Source: JAASSS01 sp021767745
GTDB lineage: Bacteria; Pseudomonadota; Gammaproteobacteria; UBA5335
Direction of reading: 5' to 3'
Length of the DNA: 64,000 nucleotides
Assembly: GCA_034189165.1 (NCBI GenBank)
Contig: JAXHVN010000024.1
Span: 55,003 to 119,002, forward strand
This document shows, one piece after another, positions 25,745 to 33,782 of this stretch. The notes under the pieces were generated by a model. That model was not told the DNA's origin. It did no database searches and saw only the letters and a list, made by a program, of their open reading frames with translations. Positions within the stretch are counted from its first letter, which is position 1. Every line of letters begins with the position of its first letter. Both the position numbers and the translations under genes were made by a program.

Positions 25745-26362
25745 CTACAGGACACCCTTGGTCGAGGGCATGGCCTCACCCTGGCGCGGATCGCGCGCCG
25801 CGGCGGCACGCAGCGCGCGGCCGAACGCCTTGAACACCGTTTCCGCCACGTGGTGCGCGTTGGTGCCCTTCAGGTTGTCGATGTGCACCGTCGCCTGCGC
25901 ATGGTTGACGAAGCCCTGGAAGAACTCGCGCAGCAGGTCCACATCGAAGTTGCCGATGCGCGCCCGCGGGTACTCCACGGCGTAGAACAACCCCGGCCGG
26001 CCGGAGAAGTCGATGACCACGCGCGAGAGCGCCTCGTCCAGCGGCACGTAGGCGTGTCCGTAGCGCATGATGCCGCGTCGGTCGGCCAGGGCCGCGGCCA
26101 CGGCCTGGCCCAGCACGATGCCGACATCCTCCACCGTGTGATGATCGTCGATCTCGAGATCGCCGCGGGCGTGGACGCGCAGGTCAATCACGCCGTGGCG
26201 CGCCACCTGCGTCAGCATGTGCTCGAGGAACGGCACGCCGGTCGCGAACTCGGCCGCGCCGTTGCCGTCGAGGTCGATCTCGACCTCGATCTGGGTTTCG
26301 AGCGTGTCGCGCTTGATGAGGGCCCGGCGGTTGGTCCGGGTCAGCCGTGGATCTGCAACCAT
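25745..26362 (-). CDS. hisB: imidazoleglycerol-phosphate dehydratase
   Basis: 205 residues, monofunctional (no N-terminal histidinol-phosphatase as in enterobacteria). Manganese-binding His/Glu clusters appear in the duplicated fold: FLEHML, DDHHTVEDVGI and TNAHHVAETVFKAFGRAL. It leads the histidine block. The gene upstream, dtd, ends 43 bases away on the same strand, so the transcript may start before dtd. Confidence 0.95.
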   Translation of the reverse strand: MVADPRLTRTNRRALIKRDTLETQIEVEIDLDGNGAAEFATGVPFLEHMLTQVARHGVIDLRVHARGDLEIDDHHTVEDVGIVLGQAVAAALADRRGIMRYGHAYVPLDEALSRVVIDFSGRPGLFYAVEYPRARIGNFDVDLLREFFQGFVNHAQATVHIDNLKGTNAHHVAETVFKAFGRALRAAAARDPRQGEAMPSTKGVL

Positions 26363-26405
26363 GCCGCTATGATAGCGCGGCCCGCTGCCGGCGCGGCGAA
26401 TCACC

Positions 26406-26843
26406 TCAGCCTTCCAGCCAGAACGTCACCGGCCCATGGTTGGTGAGGGCGACCTCCATTTCGGCGCCGAAGCGGCCGGTCTGCACCGGCACCTGCCAGC
26501 CGCAGGCGTGCCCGACCAGTGCCGCGAACAGCGGCTCGGCCAGCGCTGGCGGCGCCGCTGGCGCGAAGGAGGGCCGGTTGCCCCGGTCGGTGGCGGCGGC
26601 CAGCGTGAACTGCGGGACCAGCAGCAGTCCGCCGCCCGTGTCGAGCAGCGAACGGTTCATGCGACCGGCGTCATCGGCGAAGACCCGGTAGCGGACGATC
26701 CGTTCGGCCAGCCGGGCGGCGCTGGCGGCGCTGTCCTGCCGGCGCACGCCGATCAGTGCCAGCAGCCCGCTGCCGATGTGGCCGACGCGTTCACCGGCAA
26801 CGCATACCTCTGCCTGCCGCACCCGCTGGAGTAGCGCGATCAT
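26406..26843 (-). CDS. dtd: D-aminoacyl-tRNA deacylase
   Basis: 145 residues. MIALLQRVRQAEVCV opens the fold. PQFTLAA (the usual SQFTLAA site, with Pro for Ser) and the Gly-cisPro segment NHGPVTFWLEG are both present. It removes D-amino acids wrongly attached to tRNA. AGGA lies nine bases before the ATG at 26843. It heads the dtd-his-tat gene run and is divergent from the presumptive regulatory RNA. Confidence 0.93.
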   Translation of the reverse strand: MIALLQRVRQAEVCVAGERVGHIGSGLLALIGVRRQDSAASAARLAERIVRYRVFADDAGRMNRSLLDTGGGLLLVPQFTLAAATDRGNRPSFAPAAPPALAEPLFAALVGHACGWQVPVQTGRFGAEMEVALTNHGPVTFWLEG

Positions 26844-26882
26844 GGGTCCGATCCTGTCCGTGATGCCATCGCGAGTGCCCTG

Positions 26883-26900
26883 CGTAAGCATTTTCCTACA
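26883..26900 (+). promoter_or_regulatory. candidate GacA/UvrY-type upstream activating site
   Basis: CGTAAGCATTTTCCTACA fits the GacA-box pattern TGTAAG-N6-CTTACA at 10 of 12 defined positions with the exact six-base spacer. It is centred roughly 66 bases before the proposed start of the GGA-rich RNA, the sort of distance seen for rsmX/Y/Z-type genes. It also lies about 40-57 bases from the dtd start on the other strand, so it might serve that gene instead. Confidence 0.5.
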
Positions 26901-26956
26901 CGAAACCGATCGGAACACCGACTGGTGTCCGTCGGCCCGGATCGGCAGGATAACCG

Positions 26957-27281
26957 CCGTGCCGACAAGGACAACGCGACGAGGGATCGACGCACGCAAC
27001 GGAATGCGCAGGGAAGATCCGGCGGCCAGGAGGGACGCCGCGCTCGCAGGAAGCAATAACGGACACGGCACGGACAGGGATAGCAAGGACGCGGCGCAGG
27101 AAGCGCTTGCAGGGAAGCATCATCATCGCGATCACTGGCAGCCAGGACGGCACAACAACAGCAGGCCAGATGCGGGCAGGACGCCACAGGACGTAGAAGC
27201 GATGCGCATACGAGGACTCAGAACGCCTCAGGCCTGAATCAGGCCGACGCGGCCCCGGGTGGTTTCCACCCGGGGTTTTTT
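26957..27281 (+). ncRNA. CsrB/RsmZ-like regulatory RNA (CsrA-sequestering candidate)
   Basis: A 458-base gap between dtd and the PhzF-like gene has no credible protein. Its plus strand holds 20 GGA triplets between 26912 and 27216, about 17 inside the proposed transcript. Most sit in CAGGA, CAGGGA, ACGGA or AAGGA contexts, as bound by CsrA/RsmA; the complementary TCC is rare. Only about five or six would be expected by chance. The 3' end is a strong Rho-independent terminator (27253-27281) and a GacA-box-like site lies upstream. The length of about 325 bases is close to E. coli CsrB (about 360). The 5' end is estimated from a GATAAC-like -10 near 26949 and could be off by tens of bases. The function (titrating CsrA in a Gac/Bar-Uvr circuit) is inferred; no csrA or gacA is in the window. 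Confidence 0.65.
27253..27281 (+). terminator. Rho-independent terminator of the GGA-rich RNA
   Basis: CCCCGGGTGG / CCACCCGGGG, a perfect ten-base-pair stem with loop TTT, is followed directly by TTTTTT. The T-run is on the plus strand, so it ends a plus-strand transcript, yet no protein gene lies upstream on that strand within the gap. A short palindrome, GGCCTGA-A-TCAGGCC (27231-27245), precedes it. Confidence 0.9.
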
Positions 27282-27302
27282 GTGCGCTGCCCGCGCCGCC
27301 GT

Positions 27303-28091
27303 TCAGAGCATGACCTCCCCGCGCAGATAGGGCACGCAATGCCCGGCGATGCGCACGCGGCCCTCGACCAGCCGGCAGGCGAACCAGCCGCCACGGGCGG
27401 ACAGCTGGCGCGCGCTGAAGGCGGTACCTCCAAGCTGTTCCTGCCAGTAGGGCGCCAGCATGCAGTGCGAGGAGCCGGTGGCAGGATCTTCCGGCACGCC
27501 GAACTGCGGAGCGAAATACCGGGCGACGTAGTCCGCCGTCTCCCCCGGTGCCGTGGCGATCACGCCGAACGCGCCCAGCCGGGCCAGCATCGTCATATCC
27601 GGGGCGAGTGCCCGTACGGCCGCCTCGTCTGCCAGGCGCACCAGATAGTTCGCCGCCCGTCGCACGTCCAGCAGGGGGGTGCCGAGGGCCCTCGTCAGCT
27701 CCGCCGGTGCGTGGCAGGGCCTCGGCACCTGACAGGGAAAGTCCAGTTCCAGCCGGCCGTCCGGCAGGGCCGCCACGGCCAGTTCGCCGCTGCGGGTCTG
27801 GAAGCGGATCGGCGAGACGGCACCGGTCTGCGCGAAGAGCACGGCGGCGGTGGCCAGCGTGGCGTGGCCGCAGAGCTCGACCTCGCAGCTCGGCGTGAAC
27901 CAGCGCAGTTCGCGGCGGCCGGGACGCTCGACCAGAAACGCCGTCTCGGCAAGATTGTTCTCGGCGGCGATTGCTTGTAGCACCGTATCGGCCAGCCATT
28001 CCGGCAGGCGCACGACCGCCGCGGGGTTGCCGCTGAACGGGCCGTCGCCGAAGGCTGCGAGCTGGTCGATCGGGTAGCGCCCGGGAGCCAT
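27303..28091 (-). CDS. PhzF-family isomerase/epimerase-like protein
   Basis: 262 residues of the PhzF (phenazine biosynthesis-like, diaminopimelate-epimerase fold) family. YPIDQLAAFGDGPFSGNPAAVV starts the fold, the catalytic Glu is in AAENNLAETAFLV, and ELCGHATLA and EDPATGSSHCMLAPYW are family signatures. Most members outside phenazine clusters have unknown substrates, and no phenazine genes are nearby. The ATG at 28091 is where homology starts. It is divergent from lgt and converges on the terminator of the regulatory RNA. Confidence 0.9.
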   Translation of the reverse strand: MAPGRYPIDQLAAFGDGPFSGNPAAVVRLPEWLADTVLQAIAAENNLAETAFLVERPGRRELRWFTPSCEVELCGHATLATAAVLFAQTGAVSPIRFQTRSGELAVAALPDGRLELDFPCQVPRPCHAPAELTRALGTPLLDVRRAANYLVRLADEAAVRALAPDMTMLARLGAFGVIATAPGETADYVARYFAPQFGVPEDPATGSSHCMLAPYWQEQLGGTAFSARQLSARGGWFACRLVEGRVRIAGHCVPYLRGEVML

Positions 28092-28154
28092 GGGAATCTC
28101 GATTCGGTCACGCGGCACTGGGCGATCGCATCGACGCGCCAGTACCATGGCGCC

Positions 28155-28958
28155 ATGCTCGCACATCCGCGTATCGATCCCGTAGCACTTCAGCTCGGCC
28201 CGCTCGCCATCCACTGGTATGGCCTGCTGTATCTGGTGGCCTTCGCCGCCTGCTGGTGGCTCGGCCGGCGCCGCGCGACGGCGCCGCATTCGGCACTGAC
28301 GCCGGCGCAGGTGGACGATCTGATCTTCTACATCGCGATCGGCGTGGTGGCCGGCGGGCGGCTGGGCTACATGCTGTTCTATGGCTGGACGCAGTGGCTG
28401 TCCGACCCGCTGACGGTGCTGCGCGTGTGGGAGGGAGGGATGTCCTTCCACGGCGGCCTGCTCGGCGTCATCCTGGCCATGGTGCTCTACAGTCGGCGCC
28501 AGCAGGTCGACCTGCTGCGCCTGGCCGATGCCGTCGCACCGGTGGTGCCGGTCGGCCTGCTCTGTGGCCGGCTGGGCAACTTCATCAACGGCGAACTCTG
28601 GGGGCGTCCGACCGAGCTGCCTTGGGGCATGGTCTTTCCCGCCGCCGGGCCACTGCCACGCCATCCGACCCAACTCTACGAGGCGCTGCTGGAGGGTGTG
28701 GTGCTGTTCGCCATCCTCTGGATCTACTCCGCACGACCCCGCCCGCGGGGCGCCGTGGCCGGCGCCTTCCTGCTGCTCTACGGCCTGTTCCGGGTGGCGG
28801 TGGAGCTGGTGCGCGAGCCGGATGCGCATCTCGGCTATCTCGCCTTCGGCTGGCTGACGATGGGGCAGCTGCTGTCGCTGCCGATGCTGCTGGCCGGCGC
28901 CGCGCTGCTGCTGTGGGCCTATGGTGCCGGCGGCCGCGTCGCCGGCGGGCGCGCCTGA
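28155..28958 (+). CDS. lgt: prolipoprotein diacylglyceryl transferase
   Basis: 267 residues, about seven membrane segments. RLGNFINGELWGRPTELPWGMVFP is the signature, with RHPTQLYEALLEG after it. It transfers diacylglycerol from phosphatidylglycerol to the lipobox Cys of lipoprotein precursors; clients in this window would include AcrA, the M16 peptidase and RlpA. The stop overlaps the thyA ATG (TGATG), so lgt-thyA-folA are coupled. Confidence 0.96.
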   Translation: MLAHPRIDPVALQLGPLAIHWYGLLYLVAFAACWWLGRRRATAPHSALTPAQVDDLIFYIAIGVVAGGRLGYMLFYGWTQWLSDPLTVLRVWEGGMSFHGGLLGVILAMVLYSRRQQVDLLRLADAVAPVVPVGLLCGRLGNFINGELWGRPTELPWGMVFPAAGPLPRHPTQLYEALLEGVVLFAILWIYSARPRPRGAVAGAFLLLYGLFRVAVELVREPDAHLGYLAFGWLTMGQLLSLPMLLAGAALLLWAYGAGGRVAGGRA

Positions 28959-29752
28959 TGCAGACCTACCTCGAACTCATGCGGCACGTGCGCGAGCACG
29001 GCGTGCGCAAGGACGATCGCACCGGCACCGGCACCCTCTCGGTGTTCGGCTACCAGATGCGTTTCGACCTGGCGGCGGGGTTCCCACTGGTCACGACCAA
29101 GCGGGTTCACCTGAAGTCGGTGATCCACGAGCTGCTGTGGTTCCTGCGCGGTTCCACCGATGCGCGCGAGCTGCAGGCCGAGGGCGTCAGCATCTGGAAC
29201 GAATGGGCTGATGCCGAAGGCGATCTCGGGCCGATCTACGGCTACCAGTGGCGCAGCTGGCCGGCGCCGGACGGCCGGCACATCGACCAGCTGGCCGGCG
29301 TGCTGGACGAGCTGCGCCGCAATCCGGATTCGCGCCGTCTGCTGGTCAGCGCATGGAACGTCGCCGATCTGGAGCGCATGGCGCTGGCGCCCTGCCACAC
29401 GCTGTTCCAGTTCTACGTCGCCGACGGGCGGTTGTCCTGCCAGCTCTATCAGCGCAGCGCCGATGTCTTTCTCGGTGTGCCGTTCAACATCGCCTCCTAT
29501 GCGCTGCTGACGCAGATGGTGGCGCAGGTGAGCGGCCTGGCGCCCGGTGAGTTCATCCATACGCTGGGCGATGCGCATCTGTATCTGAATCATCTGCCGC
29601 AGGCCGACCTGCAGCTCTCGCGCCGGCCGCACCCGCTGCCGCGGATGGTGCTGAATCCGGACGTGCGCGACCTGTTCGCCTTTCGCTATGCGGATTTCGC
29701 GCTCCGCGACTATGTCTGCGAGCCGCCCATCCGGGCCCCGGTGGCGGTGTGA
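28958..29752 (+). CDS. thyA: thymidylate synthase
   Basis: 264 residues, same length as E. coli ThyA. Nucleophile Cys146 in ALAPCHTLFQFYV; Arg cluster DSRRLLVSAWN; folate site QRSADVFLGVPFNIASYALL. It methylates dUMP with methylene-tetrahydrofolate, producing dihydrofolate that FolA, encoded next, recycles. One-base overlap with lgt and four-base overlap with folA. Confidence 0.97.
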   Translation: MQTYLELMRHVREHGVRKDDRTGTGTLSVFGYQMRFDLAAGFPLVTTKRVHLKSVIHELLWFLRGSTDARELQAEGVSIWNEWADAEGDLGPIYGYQWRSWPAPDGRHIDQLAGVLDELRRNPDSRRLLVSAWNVADLERMALAPCHTLFQFYVADGRLSCQLYQRSADVFLGVPFNIASYALLTQMVAQVSGLAPGEFIHTLGDAHLYLNHLPQADLQLSRRPHPLPRMVLNPDVRDLFAFRYADFALRDYVCEPPIRAPVAV

Positions 29753-30264
29753 GTGTGCCTGTGGCCTTGATCGTCGCGCTCGACCGTGCGCGCGGCATCG
29801 GGTTCGAGGGCCGTCTGCCCTGGCACCTGCCGGCGGATCTGGCCTGGTTCAAGCAGCACACGCTTGGCCTGCCGGTCGTGATGGGCCGGCGCACCTTCGA
29901 GAGCATCGGCCGGCCGCTGCCGGCGCGGCGCAATCTCGTGCTCAGCCGGCAGCCGGACTACGCACCCGTCGGCACCGAGGTCCATGGCTTGCTGGACGAG
30001 GCACTGGCAGCGGCGCGCGCCGGCGACCCGGCGCGGGTGATGGTGATCGGCGGGGCAGGCGTGTTCGCCGAGGCCCTGCCGCTGGCCAGCCGGCTGTATC
30101 TCACGCGGGTGCAGGCCACCTATCCGGCGGACACCCGCTTTCCGGCGCTGGCTGCCGGCCAGTGGCGCTGCACGTCGGCCCGGCACCGGCCGGCGGATGC
30201 CCGCAACGCCGCCGCCATGGACTTCGAGATCTGGGAACGCATCGGTCCGGCGCTGACGCCCTGA
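29749..30264 (+). CDS. folA: dihydrofolate reductase
   Basis: 171 residues. LIVALDRARGIGFEGRLPWHLPADLAWFK contains the substrate-binding Trp and acidic-site region; GRRTFESIGRPLPARRNLVLSR is the NADPH site. It regenerates tetrahydrofolate used by ThyA. It starts with GTG overlapping the thyA stop (GTGA). It converges on apaH with a ten-base gap and no obvious terminator. Confidence 0.96.
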   Translation: MSVPVALIVALDRARGIGFEGRLPWHLPADLAWFKQHTLGLPVVMGRRTFESIGRPLPARRNLVLSRQPDYAPVGTEVHGLLDEALAAARAGDPARVMVIGGAGVFAEALPLASRLYLTRVQATYPADTRFPALAAGQWRCTSARHRPADARNAAAMDFEIWERIGPALTP

Positions 30265-30274
30265 CCGCTCCCGC

Positions 30275-31099
30275 TCAGGCATAGCCCTCGCATGGCAGGC
30301 GGGTGTAATACGGCTCGCCGGCCGCCGGATCCAGCCGCAGTGCGCTCAGCGCGCCACCCCACAGACAGCCGGTGTCGAGGGGATAGATTCCCGGCGCGGC
30401 CACCGGCCCCAGCGCCGACCAGTGGCCGAACAGCAGCCGCCCGGTGGGCGCACGCGCCGGAACCTCGAACCACGGCAGCAGCCCCGGCGGCTGCGAGCCC
30501 GGTGCCCCCTTGGCGGTGAAGTCCAGGCGGCCATCGGCGGTGCAGAAGCGCATCCGCGTCAGCGCGTTGACTGTGTAGCGCAGGCGCGCGAGCCCGGTCA
30601 GATCCGGCCGCCAGCGATCCGGCTCGTTGCCGTACAGGCGCCGGCTCAGCGCGGCGAAGCCCTCGCCTTGCAGCGCCTGTTCCACCTCCCGCGCGCAGGC
30701 CTGCGCCTGTGCCAGATCCCACGCCGGCGGCAAGCCGGCATGCGTCATGGTGAAGCCGAGCCTGGCGTCGTGATGCAGCAGGGGCTGATGGCGCAGCCAT
30801 TCCAGCAGGACGGTGACGTCCTCGGCCGCGAAGATCGGACGCAGGGTGGCGTTGGCCTCGGCGCCGCGCCCCTGGGCGTAGAGCGTCAGCAGGTGCAGGT
30901 CATGATTGCCCAGCACCACCGCGGCGCGCTCGCCGAGGCTGTGCACGAAGCGCAGGGTGGCGAGTGAATCCGGTCCACGATTGACCAGGTCGCCGGCGAA
31001 CCAGAGCCGATCGGCGGCGGGATCGAAGTGCAGCCGGTCGAGCAGTCGCTGCAACTCCTCGAAGCAGCCCTGCAGGTCGCCGATGGCATAGACGGCCAT
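30275..31099 (-). CDS. apaH: symmetrical bis(5'-nucleosyl)-tetraphosphatase
   Basis: 274 residues of the PPP-type phosphoesterase fold. Metal-binding motifs: GDLQGCFEE (residues 7-15), GDLVNRGPDS and GNHDLHLL. It splits Ap4A into two ADP. The ATG at 31099 has AGGAG six bases upstream. It is last in the lptD-surA-pdxA-rsmA-usp-apaG-apaH run. Confidence 0.96.
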   Translation of the reverse strand: MAVYAIGDLQGCFEELQRLLDRLHFDPAADRLWFAGDLVNRGPDSLATLRFVHSLGERAAVVLGNHDLHLLTLYAQGRGAEANATLRPIFAAEDVTVLLEWLRHQPLLHHDARLGFTMTHAGLPPAWDLAQAQACAREVEQALQGEGFAALSRRLYGNEPDRWRPDLTGLARLRYTVNALTRMRFCTADGRLDFTAKGAPGSQPPGLLPWFEVPARAPTGRLLFGHWSALGPVAAPGIYPLDTGCLWGGALSALRLDPAAGEPYYTRLPCEGYA

Positions 31100-31121
31100 G
31101 AGATCTCCTAGGGGGCGGGGA

Positions 31122-31496
31122 TCAGTTCAGTATGCCCGGCATGGCCAGCGTGAAGGGCGGGATCGGTGCAGTGAAGTCGGTGCCGTCGCTCGCCTGCATG
31201 GCATAGCTGCCCTGCATCGCACCGACCGGGGTGGCCAGCACCGCACTGCTTGCGTAGCGGAATGCGCTGCCCGGTTCGAGCCGGGGCTGCTCGCCGACCA
31301 CACCCTCGCCGCGCACCTCGCGCACCGAGCCGTCGCTGTCCCAGATCAGCCAGTGCCGGCGCAGCAGCTGGGCGGCCAGCGTCCCATGGTTGCGGATGGT
31401 GACCTGATAGATGAAGACGTAACGCCGCTCGGCCGGCTGCGAATGCTGGGGTGCATAGCGGGCGGCGACGGCGACCTCGACCTCGGGCGCCGCCAT
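31122..31496 (-). CDS. apaG: ApaG domain protein
   Basis: 124 residues with an immunoglobulin-like beta sandwich. RYVFIYQVTIRNHG and the family GxGxxG motif (RGEGVVGEQP) are present, as is MQGSYAM. ApaG has been linked to Co2+/Mg2+ tolerance, but its molecular role is unsettled. It overlaps the upstream universal stress gene by one base (TGATG). Confidence 0.95.
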   Translation of the reverse strand: MAAPEVEVAVAARYAPQHSQPAERRYVFIYQVTIRNHGTLAAQLLRRHWLIWDSDGSVREVRGEGVVGEQPRLEPGSAFRYASSAVLATPVGAMQGSYAMQASDGTDFTAPIPPFTLAMPGILN

Positions 31497-31954
31497 CAGG
31501 CCGGAACGTGCACCGCCAGCACATCGCAGGGGGCACGGTGCAGCACGCCGTCTTCGGTCGCATCGAACAGGGCCTGCAGGCCGCGCCGCTCGTGCTGACC
31601 CAGTACGATCAGCTCGGCGCGATGCTCGCCGGCGGCGGCAATGATCTCCGCCCGCGGTGAGCCCATCCGCACCTCGCAGACCGTTGCCGGCAGCGACAGC
31701 GAGCCCGCCAGGGCCTGCAGACGTCGCTCCGCCGCCGCCAGCAGCTCACCCGGTGGCAGCATGGCGCCGGCCACCAGGCCGTCCGTGGTGGGATCGATCG
31801 GCAGATATTCGCAGACGTGCAGCAGCGTTGGCTGCGTCTGGGCGGCGCACTGGCGCAGGCCGCCCCGCACCACCGTTTCGCTGTCCGCCGACAGATCCAC
31901 CGCGATCAGCACGCGCTGATACGGCCCCGCGGGCACGTTGGCGTTCGCGTTCAT
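31496..31954 (-). CDS. universal stress protein (UspA family)
   Basis: 152 residues, one Usp domain. YQRVLIAVDLSADSETVV is strand one with the Asp; GSPRAEIIAAA and ELIVLGQHERRG...HRAPCDVLAVHV end the fold. The usual Gly-Ser/Thr after the last helix of ATP-binding members reads DAT here, so ATP binding is doubtful. It is placed between rsmA and apaG, which are normally adjacent, with one-base TGATG overlaps on both sides, so it is a full operon member. Confidence 0.9.
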   Translation of the reverse strand: MNANANVPAGPYQRVLIAVDLSADSETVVRGGLRQCAAQTQPTLLHVCEYLPIDPTTDGLVAGAMLPPGELLAAAERRLQALAGSLSLPATVCEVRMGSPRAEIIAAAGEHRAELIVLGQHERRGLQALFDATEDGVLHRAPCDVLAVHVPA

Positions 31955-32778
31955 CAGGCCTCCTTGCTCGGCTGGTGGCAGCGGCGACCATCATCGCACG
32001 CGCGCGCCGCGGCGGCGTTGGCCAGGCGGGCGAACCCGGCGGGACTGACGCGTTCGGCACGGCTCGCCGGATCCACCTCGCAGGCGGCGATGGCCTCGAC
32101 TGGCAGCCACTCGCGCAGGGCATTGCGCAGCGTCTTGCGACGTTGCGCGAAGGCGGCCGCCACCAGTGCGGCGAACCATGCCGGCGCATCGACCCGGAAC
32201 GGGGGCGTCGCGTGCGGCAGCAGGCGGACCACGGCGGAGTCGACCCTGGGCGGCGGCGTGAAGGCGCCGGGTGGCACGCGAAAAAGCGGCTCCACGGCGC
32301 AGTGGGCGGCAAGCATGACGGTGAGGCGGCCGTAGTCCTTGCCACCGGGCGATGCCGCCATCCGCTGCACCACCTCCTGCTGCAGCATGAAGTGCATGTC
32401 CGCGATCTGCGCCCGCTGCGCCAGCAGGTGGAACAGGAGCGGCGTGGAGATGTTGTAGGGCAGATTGCCGACCAGCCGCAGCGGGGTGCCGAGCGTCCGG
32501 GCCAGCGCGGCGAAGTCGAATTGCAGGGCGTCGGCCTGATGCAGGGTGAGCCGCCCGCTGGCGCCGAACTGCGCGGTCAGCCGCGGCACCAGGTCGCGGT
32601 CGATCTCCACCGCATGCAGCGTCACGCCCGTCGCCAGCAGCGGCGCCGTGAGCGCGCCACGGCCCGGTCCGATCTCGACCAGCGCCTCGCCGGGTCTTGG
32701 CGCCACGGCCTGGACGATGCGCCCGATCGTGCCCGGATCGTGCAGGAAATGCTGGCCGAAGCGCTTGCGCGCCGGCAT
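31954..32778 (-). CDS. rsmA: 16S rRNA A1518/A1519 dimethyltransferase
   Basis: 274 residues. KRFGQHFLHDPGTI at the N-terminus, SAM loop VEIGPGRGALT, and target-adenine motif NLPYNISTPLL. It dimethylates two adjacent adenines in helix 45 of 16S rRNA late in small-subunit assembly (also called KsgA). The ATG overlaps the pdxA stop by one base. Confidence 0.96.
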   Translation of the reverse strand: MPARKRFGQHFLHDPGTIGRIVQAVAPRPGEALVEIGPGRGALTAPLLATGVTLHAVEIDRDLVPRLTAQFGASGRLTLHQADALQFDFAALARTLGTPLRLVGNLPYNISTPLLFHLLAQRAQIADMHFMLQQEVVQRMAASPGGKDYGRLTVMLAAHCAVEPLFRVPPGAFTPPPRVDSAVVRLLPHATPPFRVDAPAWFAALVAAAFAQRRKTLRNALREWLPVEAIAACEVDPASRAERVSPAGFARLANAAAARACDDGRRCHQPSKEA

Positions 32779-33782
32779 CAGCCGCCCGCCGCCAGCCGCG
32801 ACGCTTCGGCGATGGCCGCCTCGAAGCTGCCGAGTTCGACCCGGCCGGTGCCTGCCAACGGCAGCGCCGTCCCGTGATCCACGGAGGTGCGCACGATGGG
32901 CAGACCGAGCGTGACGTTGACGCCGCGGCCGAAGCCCAGGTGCTTGAGCACCGGCAGGCCCTGGTCGTGATACATCGCCAGTACCGCATCGTGCTGCGCG
33001 AGCGGCGGCGGCGTGAAGGCGGTGTCGGCCGGCAGCGGCCCGGTCAGCAGCCAACCGCGCGCGCGCAGCTGGTCGAGCGTCGGCTCGATGCAGTCGCGCT
33101 CCTCATGGCCGAGATGGCCTTGCTCACCGGCATGCGGATTGAGGCCGCAGACCAGGATGCGCGGGCGGGCGAAGCCGTAGCGCCGCTGCAGATCGCCGTG
33201 CAGCACCTCCAGCACGGCGGTGAGCCGGGCCGGTGTGATGGCCTCGGCCACGGCGCGCAGCGGCAGGTGGGTGGTTACCAGCGCCACCCGCAGTCCGGGC
33301 GCCACCAGCAGCATCACCGGCATCGGCGAGCCCGTGAGGGCGGCGAGATATTCCGTGTGGCCGCTGAAGGCGATGCCGGCCTCATTGATGATGGCCTTGT
33401 GCAGCGGCCCGGTGACCAGCGCATCGAATTCGCCCGTGCCGCAGCCAGCGACCGCCCGCTCCAGCGCGGCCAGCAGCACCGGCGCATTGGCCGCCTCGGG
33501 TCGCCCGGGCGCGGGCTGGCGCACGAGCGGCAGCGGGACGATCTGGAGCGTGCCGGCGGGAGCGGGCAGGCGAAGGGCCGGGTCGAAGTCCACCAGCCGC
33601 AGCGGTAACCCGAGCCGCGCCGCCCGTGCCGCCAGCAGTGCCGGATCGGCCAGCGCCACCAGCTGGGCGGTCTGCGGCCGCTGGGCGAGCTGGATCAGCA
33701 GGTCCGGCCCGATACCCGCCGGCTCGCCCGGCGTGATCGCCAGCCGGGCCGGTCGCTCGGTCTGGGCGGCTGTCGTGTTCAG
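32778..33782 (-). CDS. pdxA: 4-hydroxythreonine-4-phosphate dehydrogenase, apparent CTG start
   Basis: 334 residues if read from CTG at 33782; this enzyme of pyridoxal phosphate synthesis is usually about 330. Metal-site His residues lie in SGHTEYLA and the GLNPHAGEQGHLGHEE region, and GPLPADT and AMYHDQG are typical. The conserved N-terminal motif AITPGEPAGIGPDL lies upstream of the first in-frame GTG (33659). No ATG, GTG or TTG occurs in frame between the surA stop and that GTG. The CTG overlaps the surA stop as CTGA, just like the other coupled junctions of this operon, and would give M-NTTAAQTERPARLAITPGEP. Either a CUG start or a base error in this sequence explains it. Confidence 0.9.
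   Translation of the reverse strand: MNTTAAQTERPARLAITPGEPAGIGPDLLIQLAQRPQTAQLVALADPALLAARAARLGLPLRLVDFDPALRLPAPAGTLQIVPLPLVRQPAPGRPEAANAPVLLAALERAVAGCGTGEFDALVTGPLHKAIINEAGIAFSGHTEYLAALTGSPMPVMLLVAPGLRVALVTTHLPLRAVAEAITPARLTAVLEVLHGDLQRRYGFARPRILVCGLNPHAGEQGHLGHEERDCIEPTLDQLRARGWLLTGPLPADTAFTPPPLAQHDAVLAMYHDQGLPVLKHLGFGRGVNVTLGLPIVRTSVDHGTALPLAGTGRVELGSFEAAIAEASRLAAGG

Noticed and set aside
26776..27237. 153-codon open frame on the plus strand across the GGA-rich gap
   Set aside because: It starts inside dtd, has no domain or ribosome site, and its composition follows the GGA pattern; a regulatory RNA explains the interval better.
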